The position numbers and the translations under genes are program-made. A stretch of DNA of 64,000 nucleotides from Clostridium folliculivorans (GTDB lineage Bacteria; Bacillota; Clostridia; Clostridiales; Clostridiaceae). Under the pieces are notes generated by a model. That model did no database searches and had not been told where the DNA came from. It saw nothing but the letters and a program-made list of their open reading frames with translations. The stretch covers positions 248,001-312,000 of the forward strand of contig NZ_BQXY01000002.1 of assembly GCF_024341905.1 (NCBI RefSeq). The letters run 5' to 3'. Below are positions 34,977-43,053 of the stretch, piece by piece; the stretch's first letter is position 1, and each line of letters opens with the position of its first letter.

Positions 34977-35807
34977 TTATAATTTATTATAAAATCTAAC
35001 AATCTTATCTAAGTATTCTTTATCAATTCCATACTGTCCAATTAAGTTACTACCATCATTAGAGCATACTCCATGGCAATCACTACCACCAGAAACTAAA
35101 AGTTTATATTTTTTACAAAGATTAAAAAATTTATTTACTTGCATACCTGAATGACTTGGATGGAAAACCTCAACGCCACAAAGGCCGTAATCTTTTAATC
35201 TTTTTATTACCTTTTCTACATCTATATTTCTATAGATCTTCCCAGGATGAGCTAGAATTGGAATTCCTCCAGCTTTTCTTATCAAACTTATGGTTTCAGT
35301 ATAATTAAATTTATATCTTTCTACATAAGCAGGACGACCTTTTATAAGATAATTATTGAAAGCTGCTTTATAATTATCTACATAGCCTTTCTCAACAAGA
35401 ATCTTAGCTATATGAGATCTTCCAGCAGTATCCCTACAACAACATTCAATGTCTTGCATACTTATATCTACAGAAAGATCATTCAGCTTTGATATTATTT
35501 GTCTTATCCTATCTAACCTTATAGCCTTAAGCTTATTCATAGCATCGTTAAGTTCAGTATTATTGATATCTATAAAATAGCCTAATATATGTAACTCCGA
35601 ATCATTGCAGATTGTGCTTATCTCAACTCCAGATATAATATTAACCGAAGTCTCACAACCCTTTAAAACGAATTGTGAGCATATTGAGTCATGATCCGTA
35701 ATAGAAATAGTATTTATGTTCTTTTGTTCTGCGATATGTATTATTTCTGAAGGGCTTAATACCCCATCAGAGTAATTAGAATGTATATGCAAATCGGCAT
35801 ATTTCAT
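34977..35807 (-). CDS. PHP-domain phosphoesterase
   Basis: This 276-residue PHP protein has metal-binding motifs DLHIHSNYSDG (6-16), SITDHDS, GVEIST, ILAHPGK and SGGSDCHG in the usual order. Proteins of this length and pattern include 3',5'-nucleoside bisphosphate phosphatases and the RNase AM/YciV group that degrade pAp and short 5' RNA ends. It is the first gene of a two-gene unit with aspB. AAGGTG precedes the ATG. Confidence 0.88.
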   Translation of the reverse strand: MKYADLHIHSNYSDGVLSPSEIIHIAEQKNINTISITDHDSICSQFVLKGCETSVNIISGVEISTICNDSELHILGYFIDINNTELNDAMNKLKAIRLDRIRQIISKLNDLSVDISMQDIECCCRDTAGRSHIAKILVEKGYVDNYKAAFNNYLIKGRPAYVERYKFNYTETISLIRKAGGIPILAHPGKIYRNIDVEKVIKRLKDYGLCGVEVFHPSHSGMQVNKFFNLCKKYKLLVSGGSDCHGVCSNDGSNLIGQYGIDKEYLDKIVRFYNKL

Positions 35808-35870
35808 CTCAGCACCTTATTTCCATTTGATATATTAAAATATATCATTATTGATTGTAAATGTAAATAT

Positions 35871-36080
35871 GGAGCTCCATTACAAGAGCCTAATTTGTGC
35901 CTGTTCAAAAATCGTGCACCAATGAATTTTAGACATGCATAAATAAATAATTGAAGTTGGAAATCTACATGAGGCTCTATTACAAAAACTCATTTTATAT
36001 TTGTTAAGAAATCGAGTGTTATCAAGCTTTTACTACATGTACAAATTAATAATTAGAGTTAAAACTATATAATTCAGAGC
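35871..36080. repeat. Family B elements, tandem pair
   Basis: Two diverged units of about 100-110 bp follow one another (35871-35970, 35971-36080). Each starts with a GAGCTCC/GAGGCTC-like box plus ATTACAA, and the internal segments align throughout (for example AAATCG at about 35909 and 36009; AATAATTGAAGTT at 35945 against AATAATTAGAGTT at 36048). The reverse complement of unit 1 aligns with the nested element at 46522-46614, including GGTGCACGATTTT. Confidence 0.75.
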
Positions 36081-36123
36081 AAATAAAGAGACATATTAAT
36101 ATGTTGTAAAAATGTGGATATAT

Positions 36124-36141
36124 ACAAAACATATGTTTTGT
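36124..36141. promoter_or_regulatory. 18-bp perfect palindrome, operator candidate
   Basis: ACAAAACATATGTTTTGT is a perfect palindrome located immediately upstream of a TATACT -10-like box (36144-36149). This placement fits a repressor site on the promoter of the DUF5698-type gene. Confidence 0.4.
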
Positions 36142-36216
36142 GATATACTAAGATAGTTACAGAAGAATGTACCTAACGGTGCAAAACAATTTTATCCATA
36201 AATTAAGATATTATTT

Positions 36217-36250
36217 GGCTCTTGTGATTTTTATTGCAAGAGTCTTTTAT
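36217..36250 (+). terminator. Leader terminator (attenuator candidate)
   Basis: GGCTCTTG (36217-36224) pairs with CAAGAGTC (36237-36244) and is followed by TTTTATTTTT, only 30 bases before the start codon at 36280. There is no gene upstream on this strand to terminate, so premature termination control of the downstream gene is plausible. Confidence 0.5.
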
Positions 36251-36279
36251 TTTTATTTAAATAAAAATTAGGAGGAAAA

Positions 36280-36762
36280 ATGGAAATTTTAATAGTATTT
36301 TTACTAAAACTGCTGGACAACACTTTGGGCACAATGAAGAATATATATCTAGCCCGTGGAAAGTTCTTCTTTTCAAGCTTACTAGCAGCGTTATCTACAA
36401 CTATATACATGATTGCTGTTGTGAGGATGGCAAAGTCAGACGGGATACTAAGCATCATTGCTATATGTGCTGCAACATTTATCGGCACTTTAATTCCAGG
36501 GCTTGCAGTTAAAAAGTCTGAGAAAGAGAAACTTTATATCTTTGATATAACCGCAGACAATATGCACAGCGGCAAAGAGTTTGCAGATATTTTAAGAAGT
36601 GCAAACATCGCCATAAAAACCAGTGTTGTTTATGACCAGATGATGACAAAGACTCTTTCAATAAAGGCATACTGTGCCAATAAGGAAGAAAGCAAAATCG
36701 TGAACAAAATTATATCCCCAGCTTTCAAATACAATGTTTATGCACCGATGAGTTTGGAGTAA
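36280..36762 (+). CDS. DUF5698/UPF0316-like membrane protein
   Basis: This 160-residue protein has an N-terminal half with two to three membrane segments (DNTLGTMKNIYLARGKFFFSSLLAAL, IIAICAATFIGTLIPGLAV), the pattern of DUF5698 proteins. The C-terminal soluble half (about 85-160) resembles the DUF2179-type cytoplasmic domain. Function is unknown. Its codon usage differs from its neighbours: many C-ending codons (AAC, GAC, GGC, ATC, GCC) and visibly higher GC, which suggests transfer from another genome. AGGAGG precedes the ATG. A palindrome and a terminator-like hairpin lie in its leader. Confidence 0.75.
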   Translation: MEILIVFLLKLLDNTLGTMKNIYLARGKFFFSSLLAALSTTIYMIAVVRMAKSDGILSIIAICAATFIGTLIPGLAVKKSEKEKLYIFDITADNMHSGKEFADILRSANIAIKTSVVYDQMMTKTLSIKAYCANKEESKIVNKIISPAFKYNVYAPMSLE

Positions 36763-37440
36763 ACTCGACTAAGTGACGCTATATCAAACAGCTATAATAT
36801 CACTTCTTTTTATCCCATAGAACTCTTCAGAGTTCTCAACAGCTCTTTATTTATTGAAACCCTTAAACCACTTTCTGTAGAATGGACTATTATCATTTTG
36901 ATTTTCCACATAACTCCATTCTTAAGGGTTACATATTTAATTATTATCAAAGGCTTTATTACCTATACTATCTATAATATAAATTCCTTTAATTCTTTAA
37001 TTTTTTATTTCTTAAATAACCTATTTCTATTGCTGCTACTCCTCTATTCTACAATTCCCCTACAGTAATAAATCATTTCAAAGACGTCCTCAATATTTAA
37101 ATTCCGTAGTTTAAGACCTATTTTAATGGTACAAAACAAGAGCACTTATTATCTTTAAAATCATTTACACATGAATAATATATAAATAGTACATTAAATA
37201 ATGATATAAGCCCGAAACACGTATTTAAATTTACTAGAATTTATCATGGAATATATGCCTTTGGACATTTTTATGATAAATAGCATTTCCAATTGAAGTG
37301 ATACATCTTTAATAGCTCAATATATGCAATATAAAAATGTACAACCTTCATTTTTAGTGTATTTCTATATACAATATTTCGCATTTTGTGAAATATTGCT
37401 CGCAAAATTCCTTCAATTGTGCTAATTTTCGAGACTACTT
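36763..37440. other. Gene-free decayed region
   Basis: About 680 bp hold no intact reading frame. The minus strand has short open stretches broken by stops in all frames, as in old gene remnants, but nothing recognisable. A degenerate family A right end (GAAGTGATACATC at about 37298-37310) is present. Confidence 0.5.
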
Positions 37441-37575
37441 CTAATGAAATCGCCTTATATATTGACCTTCTGAATTAAGTAAGGGTTCTAATTCTTTAAG
37501 TTTTTCTAATTGTAATTCCACATCACTGCTCTCCTTAAGAAAAACTGGTTCTTTCATTCTATTAAATAATCCCAT
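37441..37575 (-). pseudogene. Truncated NERD-domain protein gene (5' stub)
   Basis: A reading frame of 44 codons starts MGLFNRMKEPVFLKESSD after a good GAGGTGAACA ribosome binding site. It continues with a Leu/Glu-rich helix (VELQLEKLKELEPLL) and stops at once. The start closely resembles, from memory, the N-terminus of clostridial NERD nuclease-related proteins, which are several hundred residues long. The rest of the gene is missing downstream, so this is a stub left by deletion. Confidence 0.45.
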
Positions 37576-37644
37576 TCTATTGTTCACCTCACGTATTATA
37601 TAAGGAGATCGAACCATGTTTTTCAAAGATTCTACATATTTTTA

Positions 37645-37917
37645 CTATGAATACCAGCTGCAACCTAAAACTCCATATACAGTAAAATTAACTCCTAATA
37701 ATTCAAGATACATTCTATTACAAGAACTTCCACCAGTCATATTGTCTATTGATTCAATCATCCTTAATATAATAAGCTTTTGTACTTCTATTGACATTTT
37801 AGTTTTTTTAGCCATTAAATTAAAATTATAGAGAATATCCTTATCAATTTCATTAAAGTTGTAGTTATCATGCTTGCCGTCTAAGTAATAATATATTTTT
37901 ATATTGCAATCAGTCAA
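37645..37917 (-). pseudogene. Unrecognised reading-frame remnant
   Basis: This 90-codon open frame includes MAKKTKMSIEVQKLIILRM but has no ribosome binding site at its start and matches nothing I know. It lies directly upstream of the NERD-like stub on the same strand, in decayed DNA. It is more likely a gene fragment than an active gene. Confidence 0.25.
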
Positions 37918-38033
37918 AATGTCTTCTGTAATATTTTGTTGTTATAATAACTTTCAAATATAAATATTTCAAAATGATCAACTAATTTTAGCTTACTCTA
38001 ATCATTGAATTAAACTTAATATAAATAGTTATA

Positions 38034-38133
38034 CAGCTGTACCACTTAAATCGGAAAACTATTTTTAAAATGCCTCTAGCTTCTGAGAGGCAGCTTTGAA
38101 AATATAAATTTTATAATGAAGTGATACATCCAT
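38034..38133. repeat. Family A palindromic element, copy 3
   Basis: The ends are AGCTGTACCACTT (38035-38047) and GAAGTGATACATCC (38118-38131). The central stem TGCCTCT (38071-38077)/AGAGGCA (38086-38092) encloses AGCTTCTG. The stem sequence differs from copies 1 and 2, but pairing is kept by matching changes on both sides. Confidence 0.8.
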
Positions 38134-38382
38134 AATACTTATCTTAAAAATATATCAACTAAATCAATTTTTACGTATTCCTATACTACAAATGGATCAA
38201 TACCATCCCTAAACCCGCATGTTTCCTATATATTTATATGATTTTTTAATTATATAAACATATAATTATATCTTCATTTAAATTTAACTTTTTTAACTTC
38301 TTATCTTTTTAAATTCTTTAGTTCTTAACTTCTATGATTATTTGCAGAAGCCATGCCACCTTTCTCAATTTGCATCCTTATA

Positions 38383-38436
38383 TGGATCTACAACTTCGTA
38401 TAAAAATTTATATTTTAAAATTCTCTTACCAAATAA
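38383..38436. repeat. Family A element, half copy
   Basis: The segment from GGATCTACAACTTCGTATA (38384) through ATTCTCTTACCAAATAAAA aligns with the left half of copy 2 (10139-10190) up to the centre. The right half is absent. Confidence 0.6.
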
Positions 38437-38492
38437 AAAGAACTGCCTGATCATAGACAGTTCCTCTTCATTGAAAATATTTTATTATTCAT

Positions 38493-38663
38493 CTACCCAA
38501 ACCATTCCTGCTCTAGCTTTAAATCTTCATCTATCATATATCTAAACAATTCATGAAACTTTATATAAAAATCATCTTCTAACATTTCCTCTAGAATTTT
38601 TCTATCATTTAAGGTTAGTGACTTGCAGTAGTTTCTTCCTTGTTTTAAGGTTTCTAGGTTCAT
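38493..38663 (-). pseudogene. Short reading-frame remnant (56 codons)
   Basis: The frame starts MNLETLKQGRNYCKSLTLND and ends EDLKLEQEWFG; it is rich in Leu, Glu and Asp and looks like part of a helical protein. There is no convincing ribosome binding site. It lies just downstream of the JetA-like remnant on the same strand, so it may derive from the same lost operon. The family is not recognised. Confidence 0.3.
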
Positions 38664-38763
38664 GTTATAGGTAACAAAGTGCTTGATCTATCTTTTCTTT
38701 ATTTATGTAATTATCTAGGTTGTTAAAGGCATATATAACCTCTTAAATTAGATTAACTACCTT

Positions 38764-39415
38764 TTATTTTCCTTCTTCTATATAAAAGCTAGAAGCTGAT
38801 CTTATGAAATCATCATCATAGGATAACTCTTCAAGTTTTGCTACAATCTTATGTCTATATTTCGATATGTTATCAGAGGTTTTAATCTTATGATAAAATC
38901 TATCTATAATATTTATCATATAGTCTTTAAACAAGGTCTCCATTATTTCCTCAGGAGTTTGTTGTTTGGTTAATTTATCTATGTACTTCTTTATATTTGT
39001 ATTAAGAGTTTTTAAAGCACTTAAAATCTCTTTTGTGTTTTCAAATATTTGCTTAAGCAAAATACCACTATCGAAATTTTCTGAGGAATATCGATAGTGA
39101 TAAATAGAAATTATATTTCCTTGATATTCAACACTTTCTTTATTTATTAGCTTTTTCAGAGCCTCAATCATGGTTACAGCATAATCATTAAAGTTTATTA
39201 TCTTTATAATTAATAGTGGCTTCTATATAAAACCAGCCATAATCTACAAACTTTCTAACTAATGCACTGGCCTTGTCCTAGTTCATCTACAAGAGTATTT
39301 AAATCCTTTCCCTTAATATGTCTTCTATTTCATCTACTAATATTTCTCTATCTTATAAATATCTATGAGCAGAAGTTAAAGGAGAAAGTAGATTATCAGG
39401 TGATATTTTAATTAA
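38764..39415 (-). pseudogene. Decayed Wadjet defence gene (JetA-like, DUF5716)
   Basis: The 3' part (38764-39171) is open and reads MIEALKKLINKESVEYQG, LNTNIKKYIDKLTKQQTPEE, YHKIKTSDNISKYRHKI. I recognise this as the pattern of JetA, the kleisin-like subunit of the SMC-like Wadjet anti-plasmid complex. Upstream, in broken frames, come INFNDYAV (39172-39195), DKASALVRKFVDYGWFYIEATINYKDN (about 39193-39273, another frame) and PDNLLSPLTSAHRYL (about 39350-39400), in N-to-C order for JetA. Frameshifts and stops separate these pieces. JetB, JetC and JetD are absent. The assignment is from memory of the family, without alignment. Confidence 0.5.
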
Positions 39416-39586
39416 ATGACTATCGAAATTATCACCGCCATGCTTATTTTTACGCAAAGTATTTTAATACTATGCCATTATATGTCTATATAATTCTAAT
39501 TATATACTTTAATGAGAGCTTATGTTATATTTTATTCAAGAAAAAGTACCTAGAGCTTACTGCCCTAAGTACTATACTGTATAGGT

Positions 39587-40591
39587 TTATTGAATTAGAT
39601 CTTTACCTTTAACTTTTCCTTTAAGTAAATTCTTCTCTTGTAACCATTTGATATTCTTATCCCAAACATTTTCATCCTGGCTTAAGAATTTGCCACTTTC
39701 ATTCTCCATAAGCGGAAGTAATATACTTAAGCTTTTCTTCTCTACTTCTGAATCCAGTGGAAAATCTTTGCTTTGAGCCTTTAACACTAAATCTAAAGCT
39801 TTATCAGGATTATTTTTAGTATATTCATAACCTTTTTTTGCAGCTGCTAAAAAAGCTTGTATTGCACTATTGTTATTCTTAAGTCCATCCTCACTTGCAA
39901 TAAATGCTAGTTCATAGCTGTTTGCTACTCCATAGTCTACTGGATTAAAAGTGATAAGCTCAATACCTTCTTTTTCTAACAACAACTTTTCATGATTTAT
40001 ATATCCACCTATTATTGCATCAACTCTTTTTGTTTCCATAGCAGGCATCAAGTCGTAACCAACATCTACAAAATCTACTTTTGAAGCATCTGCACCAGCA
40101 GCACTTACCATTGCCTTAACTGTTTCCTTATCTATATCAAAGGATGCATATCCAACCTTTTTACCTTCTAGATCTTTTAAAGTTTTAACTCCTGAGTCCT
40201 TACGTACCATAAGTTGGTTTAGTGGACTTCTAACTATTGCACCAACAGATTTAACTGGAATGTTTTCTCCTCTTGCTAAAATAACTTGCTTAGGATAGCT
40301 TATAGCTAAGTCAGCTTTATTTGCCGCTACTAATTTAATTCCATCATCTGTACCTGCAGGTGTAATTAATTTAACCTTTAATCCTGCCTCTTTAAAATAA
40401 CCTTGTTCCTCTGCAGCATATAAGAAAGTATGCACTGCATTTGGATACCAGTCTAATAGTACACTAATTTCTTTTAAGTCTTTAGATGCACCTTTTTCTT
40501 CCTTATTATCTGACTTTGTAGAACATGCACTTAATAAGAAACTAAACATTACTACAATAACTAATGAAATACTAAGTTTTTTTAATTTCAT
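39587..40591 (-). CDS. thiY: ThiY-like substrate-binding lipoprotein (pyrimidine precursor of thiamine)
   Basis: This 334-residue NMT1/THI5-like periplasmic-type binding protein is anchored as a lipoprotein (signal peptide with lipobox LLSAC, Cys about 23). The domain starts ISVLLDWYPNAVHTFLYAAEEQGYFKEAGL and has YPKQVILARGENIPVKSVGA, as in ThiY and related HMP-precursor binders. With the permease and ATPase encoded upstream and a TPP riboswitch at the operon's head, it should bring in a formylaminopyrimidine- or HMP-type precursor for thiamine. It overlaps the permease gene by 20 bases. Confidence 0.9.
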   Translation of the reverse strand: MKLKKLSISLVIVVMFSFLLSACSTKSDNKEEKGASKDLKEISVLLDWYPNAVHTFLYAAEEQGYFKEAGLKVKLITPAGTDDGIKLVAANKADLAISYPKQVILARGENIPVKSVGAIVRSPLNQLMVRKDSGVKTLKDLEGKKVGYASFDIDKETVKAMVSAAGADASKVDFVDVGYDLMPAMETKRVDAIIGGYINHEKLLLEKEGIELITFNPVDYGVANSYELAFIASEDGLKNNNSAIQAFLAAAKKGYEYTKNNPDKALDLVLKAQSKDFPLDSEVEKKSLSILLPLMENESGKFLSQDENVWDKNIKWLQEKNLLKGKVKGKDLIQ

Positions 40592-41354
40592 GATTATCCT
40601 CCTTTATTACTCTTCTGTATTTTAATAAAACTTTTTCTAGTAAAAAACCTGTTGAAAATAGTAGTAATCCTAGAAAAGATAGAACTAACACACCTGCAAA
40701 CACTGAATCTGATTGTAGCATCCCTGCTGTTCTCTTTACATATATACCAAGTCCCTTTTCTGCTCCTAACCACTCGCCTATGGTAGCCCCTGCAACACTA
40801 TAGGTTGCTGCTATCTTAAAGCTGCTTAAGAAATTAGGAAGCACAGTGTTCATATGAAGTTTAAAAAATATTTGAAGCCTGCTTCCACCTAGAGCTTTCA
40901 AGACATCCTCTAAATCCTTATCTACGCCATTTAATCCATCTAAGGTGCTTATAACTATAGGAAAGAAGCAAAACAGTACCACTACAGCTACCTTTGACCA
41001 TATGCTGTATCCAAACCACATAACCATAATTGGAGATAAAGCTATTGTAGGAATTGTTTGAGAAAATATTATAACTGGATACAAGGTTTTCCCAACATTT
41101 CTCCAAAGATAAATTGAAAGAGCACAAGAGATACCGATAATTACAGATATCATAAGCCCAAGTACGGCTTCACCTAAGGTTATAATCGAATGCCCATATA
41201 ATAGCTCTCTTTGAGTCCATAACGCCTTAAGCACCACAGATAATCTAGGTATAATATATTTCGGCACTTTAAAATATGGTATCAAAAACTCCCATGCTAG
41301 AAGTAGAAGTATCAAGAATACTAAAGGGAATATATAATCCTTAATCTTTTTCAT
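40572..41354 (-). CDS. thiX: ABC transporter permease ThiX
   Basis: This 260-residue membrane protein has about six transmembrane segments. The inner-membrane component signature that docks to the ATPase is present (DVLKALGGSRLQIFFKLHMNTVLPNFLSSFKIA, about 148-180, the EAA loop). It belongs to the taurine/nitrate/thiamine precursor group of permeases, with a typical length. Its ATG overlaps the stop of the ATPase gene (ATGA type), and its own 3' end overlaps thiY, so the three genes are tightly coupled. Confidence 0.9.
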   Translation of the reverse strand: MKKIKDYIFPLVFLILLLLAWEFLIPYFKVPKYIIPRLSVVLKALWTQRELLYGHSIITLGEAVLGLMISVIIGISCALSIYLWRNVGKTLYPVIIFSQTIPTIALSPIMVMWFGYSIWSKVAVVVLFCFFPIVISTLDGLNGVDKDLEDVLKALGGSRLQIFFKLHMNTVLPNFLSSFKIAATYSVAGATIGEWLGAEKGLGIYVKRTAGMLQSDSVFAGVLVLSFLGLLLFSTGFLLEKVLLKYRRVIKEDNHEIKKT

Positions 41355-42118
41355 TATGAATTCCCCCTCTCATTCTCTTCTAGCCCATCAAGAATATTTA
41401 GAATACTTCTCTTCAATTCTATAAACTCACTAGATAGTGTGGTTTCATAACTTCTTGGCCTTCCTATATTAACTTCTATAGATTTTAAATTTTTATAAGG
41501 TATTTCAGTACAAATCAGTATTCTGTCTGATAAGAGTAAAGCCTCATCTATATCATGGGTTATCATAAATACCGTATTTTTTTCCTTTTGACAAAGATCT
41601 AAAAGCCACGCCTGCATTTTTCTTCTAGTTAACGCATCTAAAGAAGAAAACGGCTCGTCCAACAAAAGCATTGAAGGCTTATTTACTATAGCTCTTAAAA
41701 AGGAAGCTCTCTGCCTCATACCACCGGATAATTCATAAGGGTAGTACTTTTCAGTGCCTTCAAGTCCAAAGTCTTTAAAATAAGCAGCAGCTGTTTTCCT
41801 TGCTTCTTTTTTACTGTGTCCATTTAATTCAAGGCCAACCGCTGTATTGTCTAGAATATTCCTCCAGGGCATTAGTGAATCCTTTTGTGGCATGTAGCCT
41901 ATTATGTTTTTATTGGCTTCCTTAGCTATCTCTATGCTACCTTTCTGAGGCTTAATCAAGCCTAAAATCAGTCTAAAAAGAGTGCTTTTCCCTGTGCCAC
42001 TTGGCGCAATAATTGTAACAAATTCATTTTTATCTATAGTAATGGATAAATCATCAATTATTAACTTCTCTGAATCCTTATACTTAAACGATAAATTATT
42101 AATTTCCAATGCTTTCAT
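41354..42118 (-). CDS. thiZ: ABC transporter ATPase ThiZ
   Basis: This 254-residue ATPase has Walker A APSGTGKSTLFRLI (about 37-50), Q-loop MPQKDSLMPW, signature LSGGMRQRASFLRA, Walker B MLLLDEPFSSLD and H-loop MITHD. The MPQKD...W Q-loop type is usual for the SsuB/TauB/ThiZ group. It is the first gene of the thiZ-thiX-thiY unit, directly downstream of the TPP riboswitch. AAGGTTGG precedes the ATG. Confidence 0.93.
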   Translation of the reverse strand: MKALEINNLSFKYKDSEKLIIDDLSITIDKNEFVTIIAPSGTGKSTLFRLILGLIKPQKGSIEIAKEANKNIIGYMPQKDSLMPWRNILDNTAVGLELNGHSKKEARKTAAAYFKDFGLEGTEKYYPYELSGGMRQRASFLRAIVNKPSMLLLDEPFSSLDALTRRKMQAWLLDLCQKEKNTVFMITHDIDEALLLSDRILICTEIPYKNLKSIEVNIGRPRSYETTLSSEFIELKRSILNILDGLEENERGNS

Positions 42119-42314
42119 ATAAATTATCCAACCTTTTTCATAGCCTTTATATCAAAATATGTACTAATATATGTATTAATGATATTACGAAAACTTGAAC
42201 TAAACATGTTTTTCAAATAGAATAACATTTTGAGAACAATTTTCTGAAAACTGCAAAAAACTCCTTTCAATCAGTATCTGCATACCATCGAAAAGAGTTA
42301 ATAATCTAATAATC

Positions 42315-42340
42315 GTAAATCTATATATTTTTAGATTTAC
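42315..42340 (-). promoter_or_regulatory. Hairpin downstream of the TPP aptamer (expression platform candidate)
   Basis: GTAAATCT (42315-42322) pairs with AGATTTAC (42333-42340) about 20 bases after the aptamer on the minus strand. A strong T tract is lacking, so whether it acts as terminator or antiterminator is unclear. About 200 bases of leader remain before thiZ. Confidence 0.4.
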
Positions 42341-42358
42341 CTGTCATATTGTCTTAAA

Positions 42359-42438
42359 ACTTCCCTTCGCTGGCATTACCCAGTGCAGGTTCAAAGGGTC
42401 TGAAAAACTTCATCTCAGCCTTAATGGCCCCCCTAGCA
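42359..42438 (-). promoter_or_regulatory. TPP riboswitch (THI element)
   Basis: The minus strand carries the complete TPP aptamer: AGGGGGGCC, CTGAGATGAAG (pyrimidine-sensor arm), ACCCTTTGAACCTG (thi box) and GGGTAATGCCAGCGAAGGGA (pyrophosphate-sensor arm). It lies upstream of thiZXY and should repress import when thiamine pyrophosphate is plentiful. Confidence 0.96.
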
Positions 42439-42448
42439 TTACAGATAA

Positions 42449-42477
42449 ATTTTATAGTTTAAACTGATAATTGTCAA
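42449..42477 (-). promoter_or_regulatory. Promoter of the thiZXY operon
   Basis: On the minus strand TTGACA (42472-42477) and TAAAAT (42449-42454) are 17 bp apart, with the expected start about 10 bases before the TPP aptamer. Confidence 0.8.
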
Positions 42478-42590
42478 TAGTTTCTGGATATTTATATATA
42501 GCTATGTTTAAGAATATCTCCAAAATTGATTGGTTAATCATCTTATGTTTTAACCTGTAGGTAAATAAAATCAATGATTTAATCGTATAC

Positions 42591-42640
42591 AAAAAGGAGC
42601 TCGTACACCTGAACTACTGCCCTTTGTGTAAAAGCTCCTC
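42591..42640 (-). terminator. spoVS terminator
   Basis: AGGAGCT (minus strand, 42639-42633) pairs with AGCTCCT (42601-42595), supported by an inner TACAC/GTGTA pairing, and is followed by TTTTTGT. Confidence 0.75.
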
Positions 42641-42649
42641 TTAATATTA

Positions 42650-42910
42650 TTATCTTGGTTGTACTATTAATTTTATTGCTGTTCTTTCTTCCCCATCAAT
42701 TATTATATCTGTGAAAGCTGGTACACAGACTATATCTTTTCCACTAGGAGCAACGAAGCCTCTAGCAATTGCGATAGCCTTAACAGCTTGATTTATAGCT
42801 CCCGCACCTACAGCTTGTATTTCTACGATATTTTTTTCTTTTATTATAGCAGCTAAAGCTCCTGCCACAGAGTTAGGATTAGATTTTGTTGATACTTTTA
42901 ATACTTCCAT
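42650..42910 (-). CDS. spoVS: Stage V sporulation protein S
   Basis: This 86-residue Alba-like protein is almost invariant in spore-formers: it begins MEVLKVSTKSNPNSVAGALAAIIKE and contains EIQAVGAGAINQAVKAIAIARGFVAPSG. It is required for spore coat assembly and proper stage V development, and may bind nucleic acid. AGGAGG precedes the ATG. It is separated from rny by a 321-bp region that carries a conserved repeat (family C) and a sigma-H-like promoter. Confidence 0.97.
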   Translation of the reverse strand: MEVLKVSTKSNPNSVAGALAAIIKEKNIVEIQAVGAGAINQAVKAIAIARGFVAPSGKDIVCVPAFTDIIIDGEERTAIKLIVQPR

Positions 42911-42979
42911 TATTATATGACCTCCTAGAAATTATCGATATCGTTTACATAAAGTATAATAATTACCTACTTTATCTAT

Positions 42980-43005
42980 ATTCTATATAAACTCTGAAAA
43001 ACCTC
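42980..43005 (-). promoter_or_regulatory. Sigma-H-like promoter candidate for spoVS
   Basis: On the minus strand AGGTTTTT (43004-42997) and TAGAAT (42985-42980) are spaced by about 12 bp, close to the sigma-H pattern AGGAWWT-N12-GAAT. Bacillus spoVS is sigma-H controlled. The match is imperfect in the -35 box. Confidence 0.35.
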
Positions 43006-43053
43006 TTTTTTTAAAATTTATTTTTAAAAAAATCACAAAATTATTTCCACATT

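Larger units (their letters stand above)
35808..36279. other. Divergent intergenic region with repeats and leader signals
   Basis: This 472-bp region holds a tandem pair of family B repeats (35871-36080), an 18-bp palindrome (36124-36141) and a terminator-like hairpin (36217-36249) just before the next gene. No coding sequence is seen. Confidence 0.7.

Noticed and set aside
35871..36080. CRISPR-like array
   Set aside because: Only two diverged units of about 100 bp without short identical repeats or spacers, and no cas genes in the window.
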